Assembly: GCF_018143015.1 (NCBI RefSeq)
Contig: NC_054758.1
Span: 9,346,501 to 9,410,500, forward strand
Source: Lytechinus variegatus
Lineage: Eukaryota > Echinodermata > Echinoidea > Temnopleuroida > Toxopneustidae
Direction of reading: 5' to 3'
Length of the DNA: 64,000 nt
The notes beneath the pieces were generated by a model. The model made no database searches. It was not told where the DNA came from and saw nothing but the letters and a program-made list of their open reading frames with translations. Shown here in pieces: positions 12,305 through 23,500 of this stretch (its first letter is position 1; every line of letters starts with the position of its first letter). The translations under genes were made by a program, and so were the position numbers.

Positions 12305-13045
12305 GTGAAGATCAACAATTCAGTTATTAATGATAATTTTGATATAGCTATGAACTTTAATAATTATTTCTCAGGCATTGGTCCAAATCTTGCCAACGAA
12401 ATACCACACACAGATAAAACCTTTGAATGCTTTCTAAAGTACCAAAACCCACATTCACTATTTTTTATTCCAACCGATGCTAATGAAATCATAAAGATAG
12501 TAAAAGAACTTAAAAGTAAAAAAAGTCCAGGCTATGATGAAATAAGTAATGACTTGTTAAAAGATATCATTAACGAAATTGTTATTCCTTTAGAACACGT
12601 CATGAATTTATCTCTTGTTAATGGTATAGTTCCCGACCGAATGAAAATTGCGAAGGTAGTTCCTATCTACAAAAAGGGAGATCCGTCCGATATAAGTAAT
12701 TATAGACCTATATCTCTCTTATCTTCTATTTCCAAAGTCTTAGAAAAAATTATATACAATCGTACAATAAAATTTGTGAGGAGTTTTGGTCTTTTATCAG
12801 AATCACAATTTGGCTTTAGGCAAAAGCATTCAACAACACATGCAATCTTATATTTCATTAATCATATAGCGACTGCTGTTGACGACCACCTTCACACTCT
12901 TGGTATCTTTCTGGACCTCTCCAAGGCCTTTGACACCATTGACCATGAAATCTTATTGTCTAAACTATCACATTATGGAATTAGGGGGAAGGCCTTGGAG
13001 TGGTACAGAAGTTATCTTACTGGAAGAAAACAGTTTTCTCCATAA
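12305..13045 (+). pseudogene. LINE reverse transcriptase, N-terminal half
   Basis: Contains typical RT blocks: VPIYKKGDPSDISNYRPISL, FGFRQKHSTTHA and FLDLSKAFDTIDH, the last holding the first catalytic aspartate of the palm. The frame is lost near 13030, and the protein continues in the overlapping frame that follows. Confidence 0.85.
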
Positions 13046-14007
13046 ACAATTCTAATTCCGATTATAATGACATGATTTGCGGAGTACCCCAGGGTTCGCT
13101 TTTGGGGCCATTATTATTCATTCTATATATCAACGATTTTCAGGATTCATCAAAGGCCTTGTCTTTCATATTATATGCAGATGACACCAGTGTTTTCTTT
13201 TCACATAAAAATCCTGATACTCTTGTAAACATAGTAAATACTGAACTCAGATGTATTCATGAATGGATCTGTTGTAACAAACTTTCTTTAAATGTTGCAA
13301 AGACCCAGTGCATGCTTTTTAGTAATTCAATCACAGCTCTACCCAGGAACGTCTTTCTTAATAATATTTTAATCGATATTGTCGATTCAACGAAATTTCT
13401 TGGTCTATATATAGATAACAAATTTTCATGGAAGCCGCACATTACGTATTTATCAAAACTTTTATCTAGAAATGTTGGCGTCATAAACAAACTAAAAACT
13501 TTTTTGCCTCCAAACGTTTTATCAAATTTGTATAATACCCTTATTCTTTCTTACTTAAATTATGGGATATTAGCTTGGGGCAGTTCCTCTAGAAATCAGT
13601 TGGATAGACTACTACTTACACAGAAAAGAATAATGAGAATCATTTGTCATAAACACAGATTAGCTCACTCAGATCAATTGTTCTTCTCCAATAAAGTTTT
13701 AAAAATACAGGATTTGTACTCTCTTCGCCTGGGCTGCTTTATGTTTCAGTTAAACCAAGGAGAGCTGCCAACTTCCTTAAGTTTACTGTTTTTAAGAAAC
13801 GAGATTTTGCACAGCTACCCCACCAGATTATCGTCATCTTTCCATCTTCCGAAGCTCAGAACTTTTTACAAACAGAAGACTATTGTTTATACTGGTCCCC
13901 ATTTTTGGAATTCTCTAGATGAATCTTTAAAACTGACACCAAGCTTATTTTCGTTCAAACATAAGCTTAAGACTACACTGATAAATAACTATAATGTTAC
14001 ACTATGA
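13000..14007 (+). pseudogene. LINE reverse transcriptase, C-terminal half
   Basis: Contains GVPQGSLLGPLLFILYIND and the catalytic YADDT box, then thumb and C-terminal sequence with the CR1/jockey-like wording YNTLILSYLNYGILAWG. It ends at a stop near 14007, followed by about 380 bases of 3' UTR and the GAAAT tail. Confidence 0.85.
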
Positions 14008-14829
14008 TTTTCCTGCAGGAGGCTGTTCATTGTCCCATGTTTGTGCTTGAGTTGTTCTGATGTACTTGTCCCGTTTAGTGTAGTCTTGTATCGTCCCGTC
14101 TAGTTTGTATCTTTTTATACCATTTTCATTAATTAATGATACTGTAATATTATTTTGGGGAACCTGAATTACAAGCTCCGCTTTCCAAGGTTTCCCCACA
14201 ATATACAGCTAGCATTTAAGTTAAAACTGAACTTTCTAAAATTCAATTATATATTATATCTGTGTACTGGACCTTTGTGAACTATTTCAATATTTCTAAT
14301 TGTTAATTTATTCTATACTCACATTTCTGTTGTAAAATAATTATCTTTGCTGTTATTGTGGAAATAAACGAAATGAAATGAAATGAAATAAACTCGTTCC
14401 TCCCTGAATATGTGGAATCACCATTATTGTAACACTTTACGATTAAGTATAAGTCCTTATATCGTCAAATTGAAATATTGTATTATTCAAACAAATACCG
14501 GTAGTTAGTTAGGGACATCAATTACATCATCCACTCTGTAATTTGCATATCACTGAGTTGTGCATATAACAGTAAAAAATAAGCGAAACTTAAAAATGAT
14601 AGTAGAACTACCTTATTTTACATCCGATTCTGATGAAATTTGTTTGATTTTCCTCTATCGATTCAAATTTGCCGAGTGGGACTTGAACTTTAAGATAGGG
14701 CGGGACAATGTATTAATGGAGGTGAAGGGGCGGACTACCGAAATGTGACGTCACTGAAAAAAAATGCATAATAGGAGTTTCATTACATGAAATCAAATAC
14801 CCATTTAATATATTTATATCCGGTTACCA

Positions 14830-15065
14830 TGCATTTTTCTAGGGGGGGAGGTTGTATAGGGATTTAGGTTGCTATCATTCTTGACTGTGTACTAATTTAT
14901 GCATTTTTTAGGGGGGTGGGGATATTATTTCATTTGTCTTGAGAATAAGGCTGTCATCTTATTTACTGTACACATTTTTTTTTGGGGGGGGGGGCGGAAG
15001 GTATTATTGTTTGTATTGGGAATAATGTTGCCATATTGTTAACTGTGTTTATACAATTTTCCTGA
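14830..15065. repeat. Degenerate tandem repeat with G runs
   Basis: About three copies of a unit near 80 bp, each starting with a T run followed by a run of 6-12 G and ending in a GTTGCTATC/GTTGCCATA-like block and ACTGTGT. The copies are strongly diverged. No gene is present between 14690 and 15820. Confidence 0.6.
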
Positions 15066-15124
15066 TGTTCATGGTGAGTTGCAACTCAAAGAAACTTTAC
15101 TTTTCTTTTTTAATGCCCTTATTT

Positions 15125-15335
15125 GTTTTTTATCATTCTTCTTTCTTTCTTTATAATTAAATTCATAATTCAATTGTTTCTTTCCATGTTTCTTTCTTTC
15201 TTTCATTCTTTCAATAATTCAGTGATGAAATAAGCCTATCTTGTTGCCAAGATAATATTCTTTCTTTCTTTCATTCTTTCTTTCAATTATTCAATTATGA
15301 AATAAGCCTATCCTGTCGCCACGATAACAACCACA
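15125..15335. repeat. (TTTC)n tracts with duplicated 80-bp unit
   Basis: TTTC-rich tracts alternate with the unit ATGAAATAAGCCTATC(C/T)TG followed by TGCCAAGATAA or CGCCACGATAA. The unit occurs twice in direct orientation, near 15225 and 15298. Confidence 0.7.
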
Positions 15336-15829
15336 ATAACCTATTTTCAAGCTCTTCTAGTAATTTCCTTTTTGAAAATGGGTAATCTGGTAATTCTCCT
15401 CACTCCGGTCATCTACTCTGTTTAACAGAATATAGCTTATGTCTTATTCTAAATTTCAAAACCCTTTTCAAAACTATCAGTCGAATCGACTGTAGAAGCG
15501 TATTTGCCAGTGGCCCTCTGCGTCAATTTTCCTGTCAGTCTTTGAGTCAATCAATTAACGAATGAAAATTACATTTTAGTAGTAGACAGCTTCTGCTGAC
15601 AAGCGAGTGTCAACGGTAAATTTTTATGAAATGTATAGCTTGATTTCGACAGAGTTACCGAATACTGATGCTTAAATTTATATCATTGTGTACATTATGA
15701 ACAGTAATGATCATTTAAGTAAGAATAATTATCCAGATAGACAGAGTCTTGACGACTTTGACTCCATTGGTAAAAGCACCCAGATAGCTGTCTATTGTTT
15801 AACCTTTCGTTTTCACGCATATGGCAACG

Positions 15830-16300
15830 CACATAAACAATAACACTGCATTGCATATTTGCAGCTTTTCACTTTTCTTTCCACGCATGGGTGCCCTTGT
15901 ACCTCGTGCAATCGATGGAGAAACAATTCCTAGTGAAAGAGACCGCACCATCACTTGACCTTTATGTAAGTGCGTTTCACGCGAAAGTTTAAAACTAGCA
16001 ATTGAATTGGAAAAAAATTGTCTTCTGTTCTGAAGTCGGAAGATCGAAGACGACGAGCCTGTCCCTGTTCGCCACCGACCGCCACGCCAGTTCGCCCGGT
16101 ACGGCACGAGCACCTGTGCTGTGGCTGCATCCTGCCCTTGAGTTGTTGCCCTGGCCCTGCCCTTCTCCCTGGACCCTGAGCCTGTTTAGTAGCCGCTCAG
16201 TCAGAAGAAATGAGTGATTATCTTGTCAGCTTTTGATCTTTCACAGTTTCAGCTCAGAACATTTTAAAGTTGACTAGGCCTAAGTAAGACTTTCAGCCAG
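15830..16300 (+). promoter_or_regulatory. Candidate promoter and noncoding first exon of the VWA gene
   Basis: A relatively GC-rich block (16030-16200) ends in a good splice donor, CAG|GTAGGT at 16301. The next acceptor with an open frame is at 16775 and leads to the strong ATG at 16816. The only short frame near the donor, an ATG at 16210, closes after eight codons, so the exon would be 5' UTR. The start of transcription cannot be fixed; the block at 15830-16030 is the likely promoter by position only. Confidence 0.4.
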
Positions 16301-16815
16301 GTAGGTATTGACACTAGTATTATATTGTCATGCATTGTGTTTTACATGTTTGGAAAATGCAAAATGTTGGCAATTGAACTTGAAGTTTTTATCAAGATTC
16401 AGTCAAGTTCAACTCATTCAAAGTCAATTAATAAAACTCATGCAATTTCATTTAACATTGTGATAGAGAGCGTTAATGTTAGTGTTTCTTTTCCTTCTCT
16501 CATAAGAATTAACTCTTCTTTTGATGATTGGTAATTTAAATAAGGTTCTATTCCTAACTTATCATGCTTATAGTCACCTTGTTCATTGAATGAGTGCTTA
16601 TAGTTATACTTCTTGTACTTGTGTAATGGTATTGACAGCATTTGTCTAGGTTTAGTTGAATCATATTCATACATTATTTGTCAGTAGTCAGCTCAACTTC
16701 CTCATGGCATCTATCTTTACTTGTTAGACTTTTATTATGTTTGACCTGTGTATATTACTGTTTTTATATTACCAGGTTTTATTGGAAGAATTGTCCAGGT
16801 CTGGGGCCAGTCACC

Positions 16816-17571
16816 ATGGCTCCAATACACCTAGTTCAAACCTTTGCATCTCAAACGATGTTTGGGGATATCGATGCCAAAAATGTGACTTTCATCATCG
16901 ATACTTCAGGAAGCATGTACCCCTACCTTCCTGCCGTCAAAGATCACCTGAATGAGGTCCTCTTAGCGAGGGCGCATCGAGAGAAAGACTCCATGTTCAA
17001 TGTGATCGAGTTTGCATCGTCCGTGACACCATGGGCTGATCGGATGGTACGCTGCACACCACCGACGGTCAAGGTTGCCAGTGAGTGGGTCAATAAGCTT
17101 TCCTGCTCCGATGGCACGAACACTCTGGATGCCCTCACAGTGGCATTCTCTGACCCTGTTTGTGAGGCTGTTTACCTTGTCTCGGATGGACTTCCTGACC
17201 AGCAGCCGAGGGAGATCCAAAAGCAAGTTGCACTGGTCAGCGAAGGCCGCCCAATTCATGCCATCTACCTCACTGGACTGCACACGGAAGTAGCCGCACA
17301 GGAGTTCCTTGAGAGCCTGGCAGCTCAAACCCTTGGTACTTTCCATGTCATCAGCATGACCAGACATGGTGCCATTGAGCGAGTCGAAGCGGTTGTGACG
17401 TCAGACCATAGTCCCCTCAGAATACAGAAGGCCATGTATAGGAAGCAGCGGGAAACAGATATACCTTTGACGACCCTCGATAACCCACCAATCGCAGAAG
17501 AAACAACGTATTCCGTTCAAGGTGGAGTTCCAGCCACAAGCATCAAAACAACTCTAGATAACCCTCCACAA
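16816..17571 (+). CDS. VWA gene, coding exon 1 (VWA domain)
   Basis: The ATG at 16816 sits in GTCACCATGG, an excellent initiation context. The acceptor at 16774-16775 lies just upstream, so this is exon 2 if the 5' UTR exon is real. It encodes 252 residues with the whole VWA domain and two TTLDNPP repeats. The donor is CACAA|GTAAGT, phase 0. Confidence 0.88.
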
Positions 17572-20500
17572 GTAAGTAGGATCTCATTCTTTCAACATTT
17601 GATCATTGCAATATTTGCACTGGAACATTAAATCAAACAAAGGTTTTGGAGGCTCAATCCATTGTTAACACACAGCTTGTCCTCCCATACCCTTGACTAA
17701 TCATAATGTTGCATTGTCACTTGTATACGATTGAACAAAAAAATCACTATGTGCAATATTAATATTTGCTTGATTAGTTGATTCAGATTTTGCCACAATT
17801 GATTATTTTCAATAACCCATTTTCATCCTATAATAATGATACAAGCCATAATGGCTTCAAGTCTAGTTTGTTGTGTAAGATTTCAAATATACACATATAT
17901 TTTTGAAGTCCCCATTCAAAAATATTGAAAAGAGTAAAAAAAATTAGAAAGGGAGGTATAGGATGGCTTCCTTTTCAAAGTATGGTATCTTCGATGAATG
18001 CTCCGCAAGGAATAGAGAAATTGTTGCAGGCAAGCCAGGATCAGATAACCAGGGTAATAAAAGTCTTAAGCACTTAAGTGAAGATAGAGACATTGTATGA
18101 AGTGCTAAACACAAGCAGAATATAGGTTTTAGTATCCTTATTTTTATATTATTATTTATTTTTTCTATACTTTTATTATTTTTTTAAATCTTATTTTTTA
18201 TTTTTTGTTATTTTTGTATTTATTTTTATTGTTATCTACATGTATCATTATATTATATTTTATTTATTATTATTCCTTTTTTATTTTTTTATTTTTTTCT
18301 TTCTTTTTTTTTGGGGGGGGGACAAAAATCAAGTTGATAAAAGTCAATTCTATTTTGATAGTCTTTTCGAGTGTTAGCCCTCTACTGAAGAAGTCCCCAT
18401 AAACAGGTTCTTGTTTTTTTAAGTAGAATTCATCTCTTTATAATCATACATCTGATATTAATCTGTCCATTTGAATTATCTTGACAGAGTGCCACAATAA
18501 CTTATAAAACTGAAGATATTGAGAAACCGGTAAAGTACTGCAGCGTGACAACCTCTTTGGACCACAATCCTGTTCCAGAAACAGTTATCGTCAGGGAGTC
18601 TTTGGCACCGAGAACTGTTGTTCAGATCCCTGCAGCAACCGCATGGGAGACCGTCAGGTTAGTGTCATTTGAGATTTGTACTTGTCTTTGCAATTTCAGC
18701 TAAAAAGTTCTACATATATCTTCAGAATAAACATGTACATATTTCATTCTTTGATAAAGTTAATGTTGGATGCATGTGTAGATGATATGTTGAAATAATG
18801 ATTAAGAGAGAATTAAAAACACAAACAGAAATTGGAAAAAATGGGCATGTTGGACAGATATGGTTGGGTTATTACATGTAATAAGGTTTTTCTTAGGGAT
18901 GCCAGTCTTCATATTCTTCCTGATACCCCCCCCCCCCCCATTTAATTGTAAATACTGTACAACACATATGGGGTTGAATATGTTCCCATTTGTTGTCAGT
19001 TACTAACATAATTCCATGCCTTTGATAGTTGGATCATAGCATGGATTTTGCATTCTTAATATTTTAGAACTGAGCCTGCAGTAAATCGGATCATCTCAGT
19101 CCCACCTATAAGCTCTGTTGAACTGTTGGAGGGGATGAAGGTTTTAGCAAGAAGAGAGAAAGATGGCTATTACTGTCCTGGTACAATCAGAGAAAGGGTA
19201 AGGATATTACTTTTTTTCTTTCAAGATCTGAGGGGGGGTGTTTCACAAAGATTAAAGTATGACTTAAGTCACACTTAAATACTGACGCGTACACAATATG
19301 CAATGCGCGATCTTATTGATATGCATTAGTGCGCGTATTCATGACATGATCTGACAAATGCGGTCAAGCCTTTCATACCGTAGGCAACTTGGTATTTAAG
19401 TTAGACTCTAAGTCATACTTAAATCTTTAAGAAACACCTCCCTTAGGGTACTTGACAAAGAATTAAGTGTGACTAAAAATTGCACTTTTACATTCCAAGT
19501 TGTGTGTGGTAACAATGCATCTTTGAAATAAGTGTTCAACGGGTTGATTTCCTCAGAAAATTTTTAAAAAGACACAAAATTTCCAGAAAATATTGTTTTT
19601 CTTTCAGCTTAATTTGCAGGAACAATTTTTTCTCGGCCCCTTACACTTAAAATAGTTGGGCAAAATATGCTCAACTTTCAACCAACCCTGGGCAACATAC
19701 TGGCCACACAACCATTGTTTAAATCTGCCCAAATTGGGTAATAAATTTGCTCAAGTGGATAATAATTGCAGTATTTTTTACCAACATACATTACAACACA
19801 GTAGAAAGTATGTTGCCCAACATTTTAAGTGTGTAACAATAATTTAATATTCAAATTTGATAGTAACATTCAGTAGTTTGTCATTGATTCAAAGTTAACT
19901 TGAAGTTATTGGTCAACATTTTTTGAAATTTTCAAACAGCTTATTCTGATTATTGCAAATGGTATATGAGCTGTAGTTAAAGAATAATAATCGAAAGGCT
20001 CATAATTTACCTGTAATATCCATTCCCGGAAGTATTTTGAAGTGAAAATCTTAACTTTGCTTCTTCTGCCTTAATCCTGACAGCTATCGGCAATGCGCTC
20101 CTTCTTGGTGTTCTTTGACAAGGATCCCTCGGGAGGGAAATGTCAGCGTCTCCTGCAGGAGACTTCAATCTATGATATCAAGGCGTACAACGATGCCATG
20201 CGGCACCCAGTCGTTCCTGGAGACAAGGTCTTGGCTCCGTGGGAGAAAGCAGGATACCGCTTTGCTCCTGGTATAGTTCTTGACGGCATAGAGGGACGGT
20301 CCACCGGATGTGAGTTATCATTAAAGGACAAGTCCTCCCCAGCAGAAAGTTGATTTGAATAAAAATAGAAAAATCCAACCAGCATAACACTGAAAATTTC
20401 ATCAAAATCGGATGTAAAATAAGAAAGTTATGACATTTTAAAGTTTTGCTTAATTTCACAAAACATTTATATGCATATCCTGGCTGGTATGCAAGGGGGG

Positions 20501-23500
20501 ACTGATGATGTCACCTACTCACTATTTCTTTTGTATTTAATTATTTCAAATATGAAATATTCTAATTTTCTCCTCATTGGCAAGTGATACAACGATTAAT
20601 TCCTCCCTGAACATGTGGAATGAGCATCGTTTAATACTATATGTTTCAGTCAAGTTGTTCCTTATTGTCAAATCTAAAATGAAATATTGTATAATTAAAA
20701 CAATAAAAAAAACGAAAGAAATAGTGAGTAATGGACATCATCGACTGACCCACCTAGTTGTGCATATCACTATTTTGTGAAAAACAAGCAAAACTTTAAA
20801 ATGTCATAAATTTCTTATTTTACATCTAATTTTGATGAAATTTTCAGCACTATGCTAGTTTGATTTTTCTCTATTTATTCAAGTCAGCATATTCCTTGGG
20901 TGGACTTGACCTTTAATCTTTCTGTAGAATGACTTGTTTTTGTTGTTGTTAATTTACATTTATATCATTTGATATTACTAAGGGCTCTCCATTTAAACTT
21001 ATCATTATCAGGCCACATGATTTTATTCCTTTTTTCATGAATCGTTTGTGATACAACTATGGAACACCATAATTAGAAATGTTGGTATTAAAACTATTAA
21101 AAATTACATTAGAACATAGACTAGGTGCAATAATTTTGATGAATATTAAAATATATGTGACAAAATTCAGCAGATTCATAAAGAATAGAAATATTAACAG
21201 CATAGTAAACAACATTGTTTTAGTCATTAAACTTTGATATGAAGAAACATTTGAGACCAACATTTTGATTTGATTAGCATCTATGATACCCTTAGAAAAC
21301 AGAAAATGTATTAATTAGTCCTGTTTAAACCCCCTTCTCTTGTATTGTTGATTAAGGTAATGCCGATTCGAGTAATCTGGTAGTAAGTTTCTTCAGTGGT
21401 AAGACTGCCAAGGTACCAAAACAAACAGCAATTTGGATACCCCACAGCGAATACGAGCGACACCGAATCGAAATCCAAATGCCGCTAACGGCCCGGCACT
21501 ACGTCGTCAACGACCCAAGCTATGAGCGCTCCATCAGCGGTTACACCGTACCCAGCACGCTTCATGAAGATGGAGCTATGGTTGGGTTACCGGTCCTTCA
21601 GAAGGGGCGTGTCTACGTCCCCATGGTGATGACAGCGTCTGAGGTTCGGGACTATGGGAGGACTGGTGGCAGCGTCCGGGAGAGCGCGGTGAAAAGCGAG
21701 GACATGCATGCGCTGATCCCTGGGACGGGAATGACCCGGCAGGAGCTGAACGTCAAGGTCATGAAGCAGCTCATGGACAATAAGATGATGGGGAGTGGCA
21801 TCCTTAAAGAGGGGGGCGACGCCCACGCCAGCGCCAAGTCCCCGAAGACCTCAACCCTGCAGAAGAGTGTGTCTTTCAACGATGACAGCTTTGGGTTGGA
21901 CAGCGGGATCAGCTCCATCAAGACTGAACAGGATTTGGAAGAGTTTAAAACGGAAGAGGAGAAACTGGAGAGGGAGGTGGAGGAAATGAAGCAGAAGATT
22001 GAAGAATCAAAACGAGAGATTTCTTCCTTGATAGGTATGTTTTCTAATCATTCTGTATCAGTTCAATAATGCTGTGCTGGTTGATATGGATTATAATTTT
22101 TTTAGAGAGAGGGCTAATTGTCTAATAATTATTTACAAGTACTGCTTTTTAGTGGATCCCTCCATTTTCTCAGAACTTTTTTTTATGTTTATGATATTTG
22201 CTTATATATGATACTATGTTTTGCTTTACTTCTAGAAAAAAAATCATATATGCCTCAATTTATATTGTAGGTATAAGTTCATTGTAATTATTTAGACCAC
22301 TTTACTTTGTTCTGTTGAAAATGAAATAAATTGAATTGAAAGAATGATTAATGAATACAACAACATGTAGCTGCCATATTTGTCGAAGATCAGGGGAGTG
22401 TTTCACAAAACAAATAATGATTTTATTGACTATTTGTTGAAAGCTACTGAACTGAAGGGGCTACCCTGGATAAAATATCACATTAACTATGTTATTATTG
22501 ATGTCATATTCCCCATGAATGGGAGCCATCGTCCTCAAAGGAAAGCTCAAGGCATCTTTCTAAGCAGCCAACTTATACTAACTATTCCCCAACTCTTTTT
22601 ATTTTCTGAATTGCTCATCGCAGATGCAGGGATTCAGACAATGTCCCTCAGAGACACATCCGTGGGAACAGACTCCTCGCTGCTCTACCGTAAAGGGATG
22701 CGACGACCGAAGTCCGCCAAGGCTGAGGTTGGCTCCAGACCGCAGTGGAAGTATTGGAGGCGAATGCAGCAGCCTCGAAGCACGCATCAGGAGCTGGTCG
22801 GTCCATTCCGAGACATGACGTTGGAAGCATCTAAGGATGCTAAGCTACACTCATCTCCTCAGTCGTCGTATGTCTTTGAAGATAAAGATGTCTACGCTCC
22901 CGTGAATAAATCATCCATGTTTACACCGGTAAGAGAGTAGATTTTGTTGTTTTGTTTTTTTGGTGGGGGGGGTTGGGGTAGATACCACTCAATCTCTTTA
23001 GATTTTGGCTCCAACTGTACTTAACTCGAATATTTGACCCTGATATAATCACCACTCATGAAGCCTGGTTTTTAATGGGGCATGCAATTGGGGGAGGTTG
23101 TGCAAGATTGCGAAAGTAAAAATGCAAAGTAAAATATTCACATTTAACCAAGCTTACTGAGGGTGGGGTGGGGGCCTTCTGCACCCTCAACATATTTCGG
23201 GGTAAATCTACTGCGTATATTTTTTTTCACCATGCCATTCACTGAGTTTTTACTTCCAAGTCTCGCAAAGCTTTTGAGATCAAATTTTTTTTGCCCAGGT
23301 ACATGGTTTAGAAATTATGCAACATTACATTGTATGTAAGTGCATGTCAGATAGCTCAAAGACATGATTTTATGAACAGGTCAATACAAAATGTATTTTC
23401 AGCTAAAATTCTAAAATGAGTGATTCTTTTGCTTTCATTAACACTTTGACAGAAATCATTCAATTTTTTCCCGGGGATTTAAGCTAAAAAAATAGCTGAG

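Larger units (their letters stand above)
11490..14392 (+). mobile_element. 5'-truncated non-LTR retrotransposon (CR1/jockey group)
   Basis: The element encodes the C-terminal half of an apurinic-type endonuclease, a reverse transcriptase and a 3' tail of GAAAT repeats. There is no RNase H and no ORF1. The endonuclease start is missing, so the copy is 5'-truncated. Its three reading-frame breaks lie near 12045, in the A run near 12190, and near 13030. Clade assignment within the CR1/L2/jockey group is by motif style only. Confidence 0.85.
11228..14689. mobile_element. TTAA-flanked foldback element, split by a LINE
   Basis: The left half (11228 to about 11490) and right half (about 14392-14689) match the two arms of the intact element at 20325-20912. 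Each outer end abuts TTAA (11224-11227 and 14690-14693), and the ends are GGACAAGTCC and its partner GGGACTTGAAC. TTAA duplication suggests piggyBac-type mobilisation. The LINE at 11490-14392 went into its middle, so this element is the older of the two. Confidence 0.75.

Noticed and set aside
16002-16217. Coding role for the 71-residue frame upstream of the VWA gene
   Set aside because: It has no link in frame through the donor at 16301, and the ATG at 16816 has an excellent context; a 5' UTR exon fits better.
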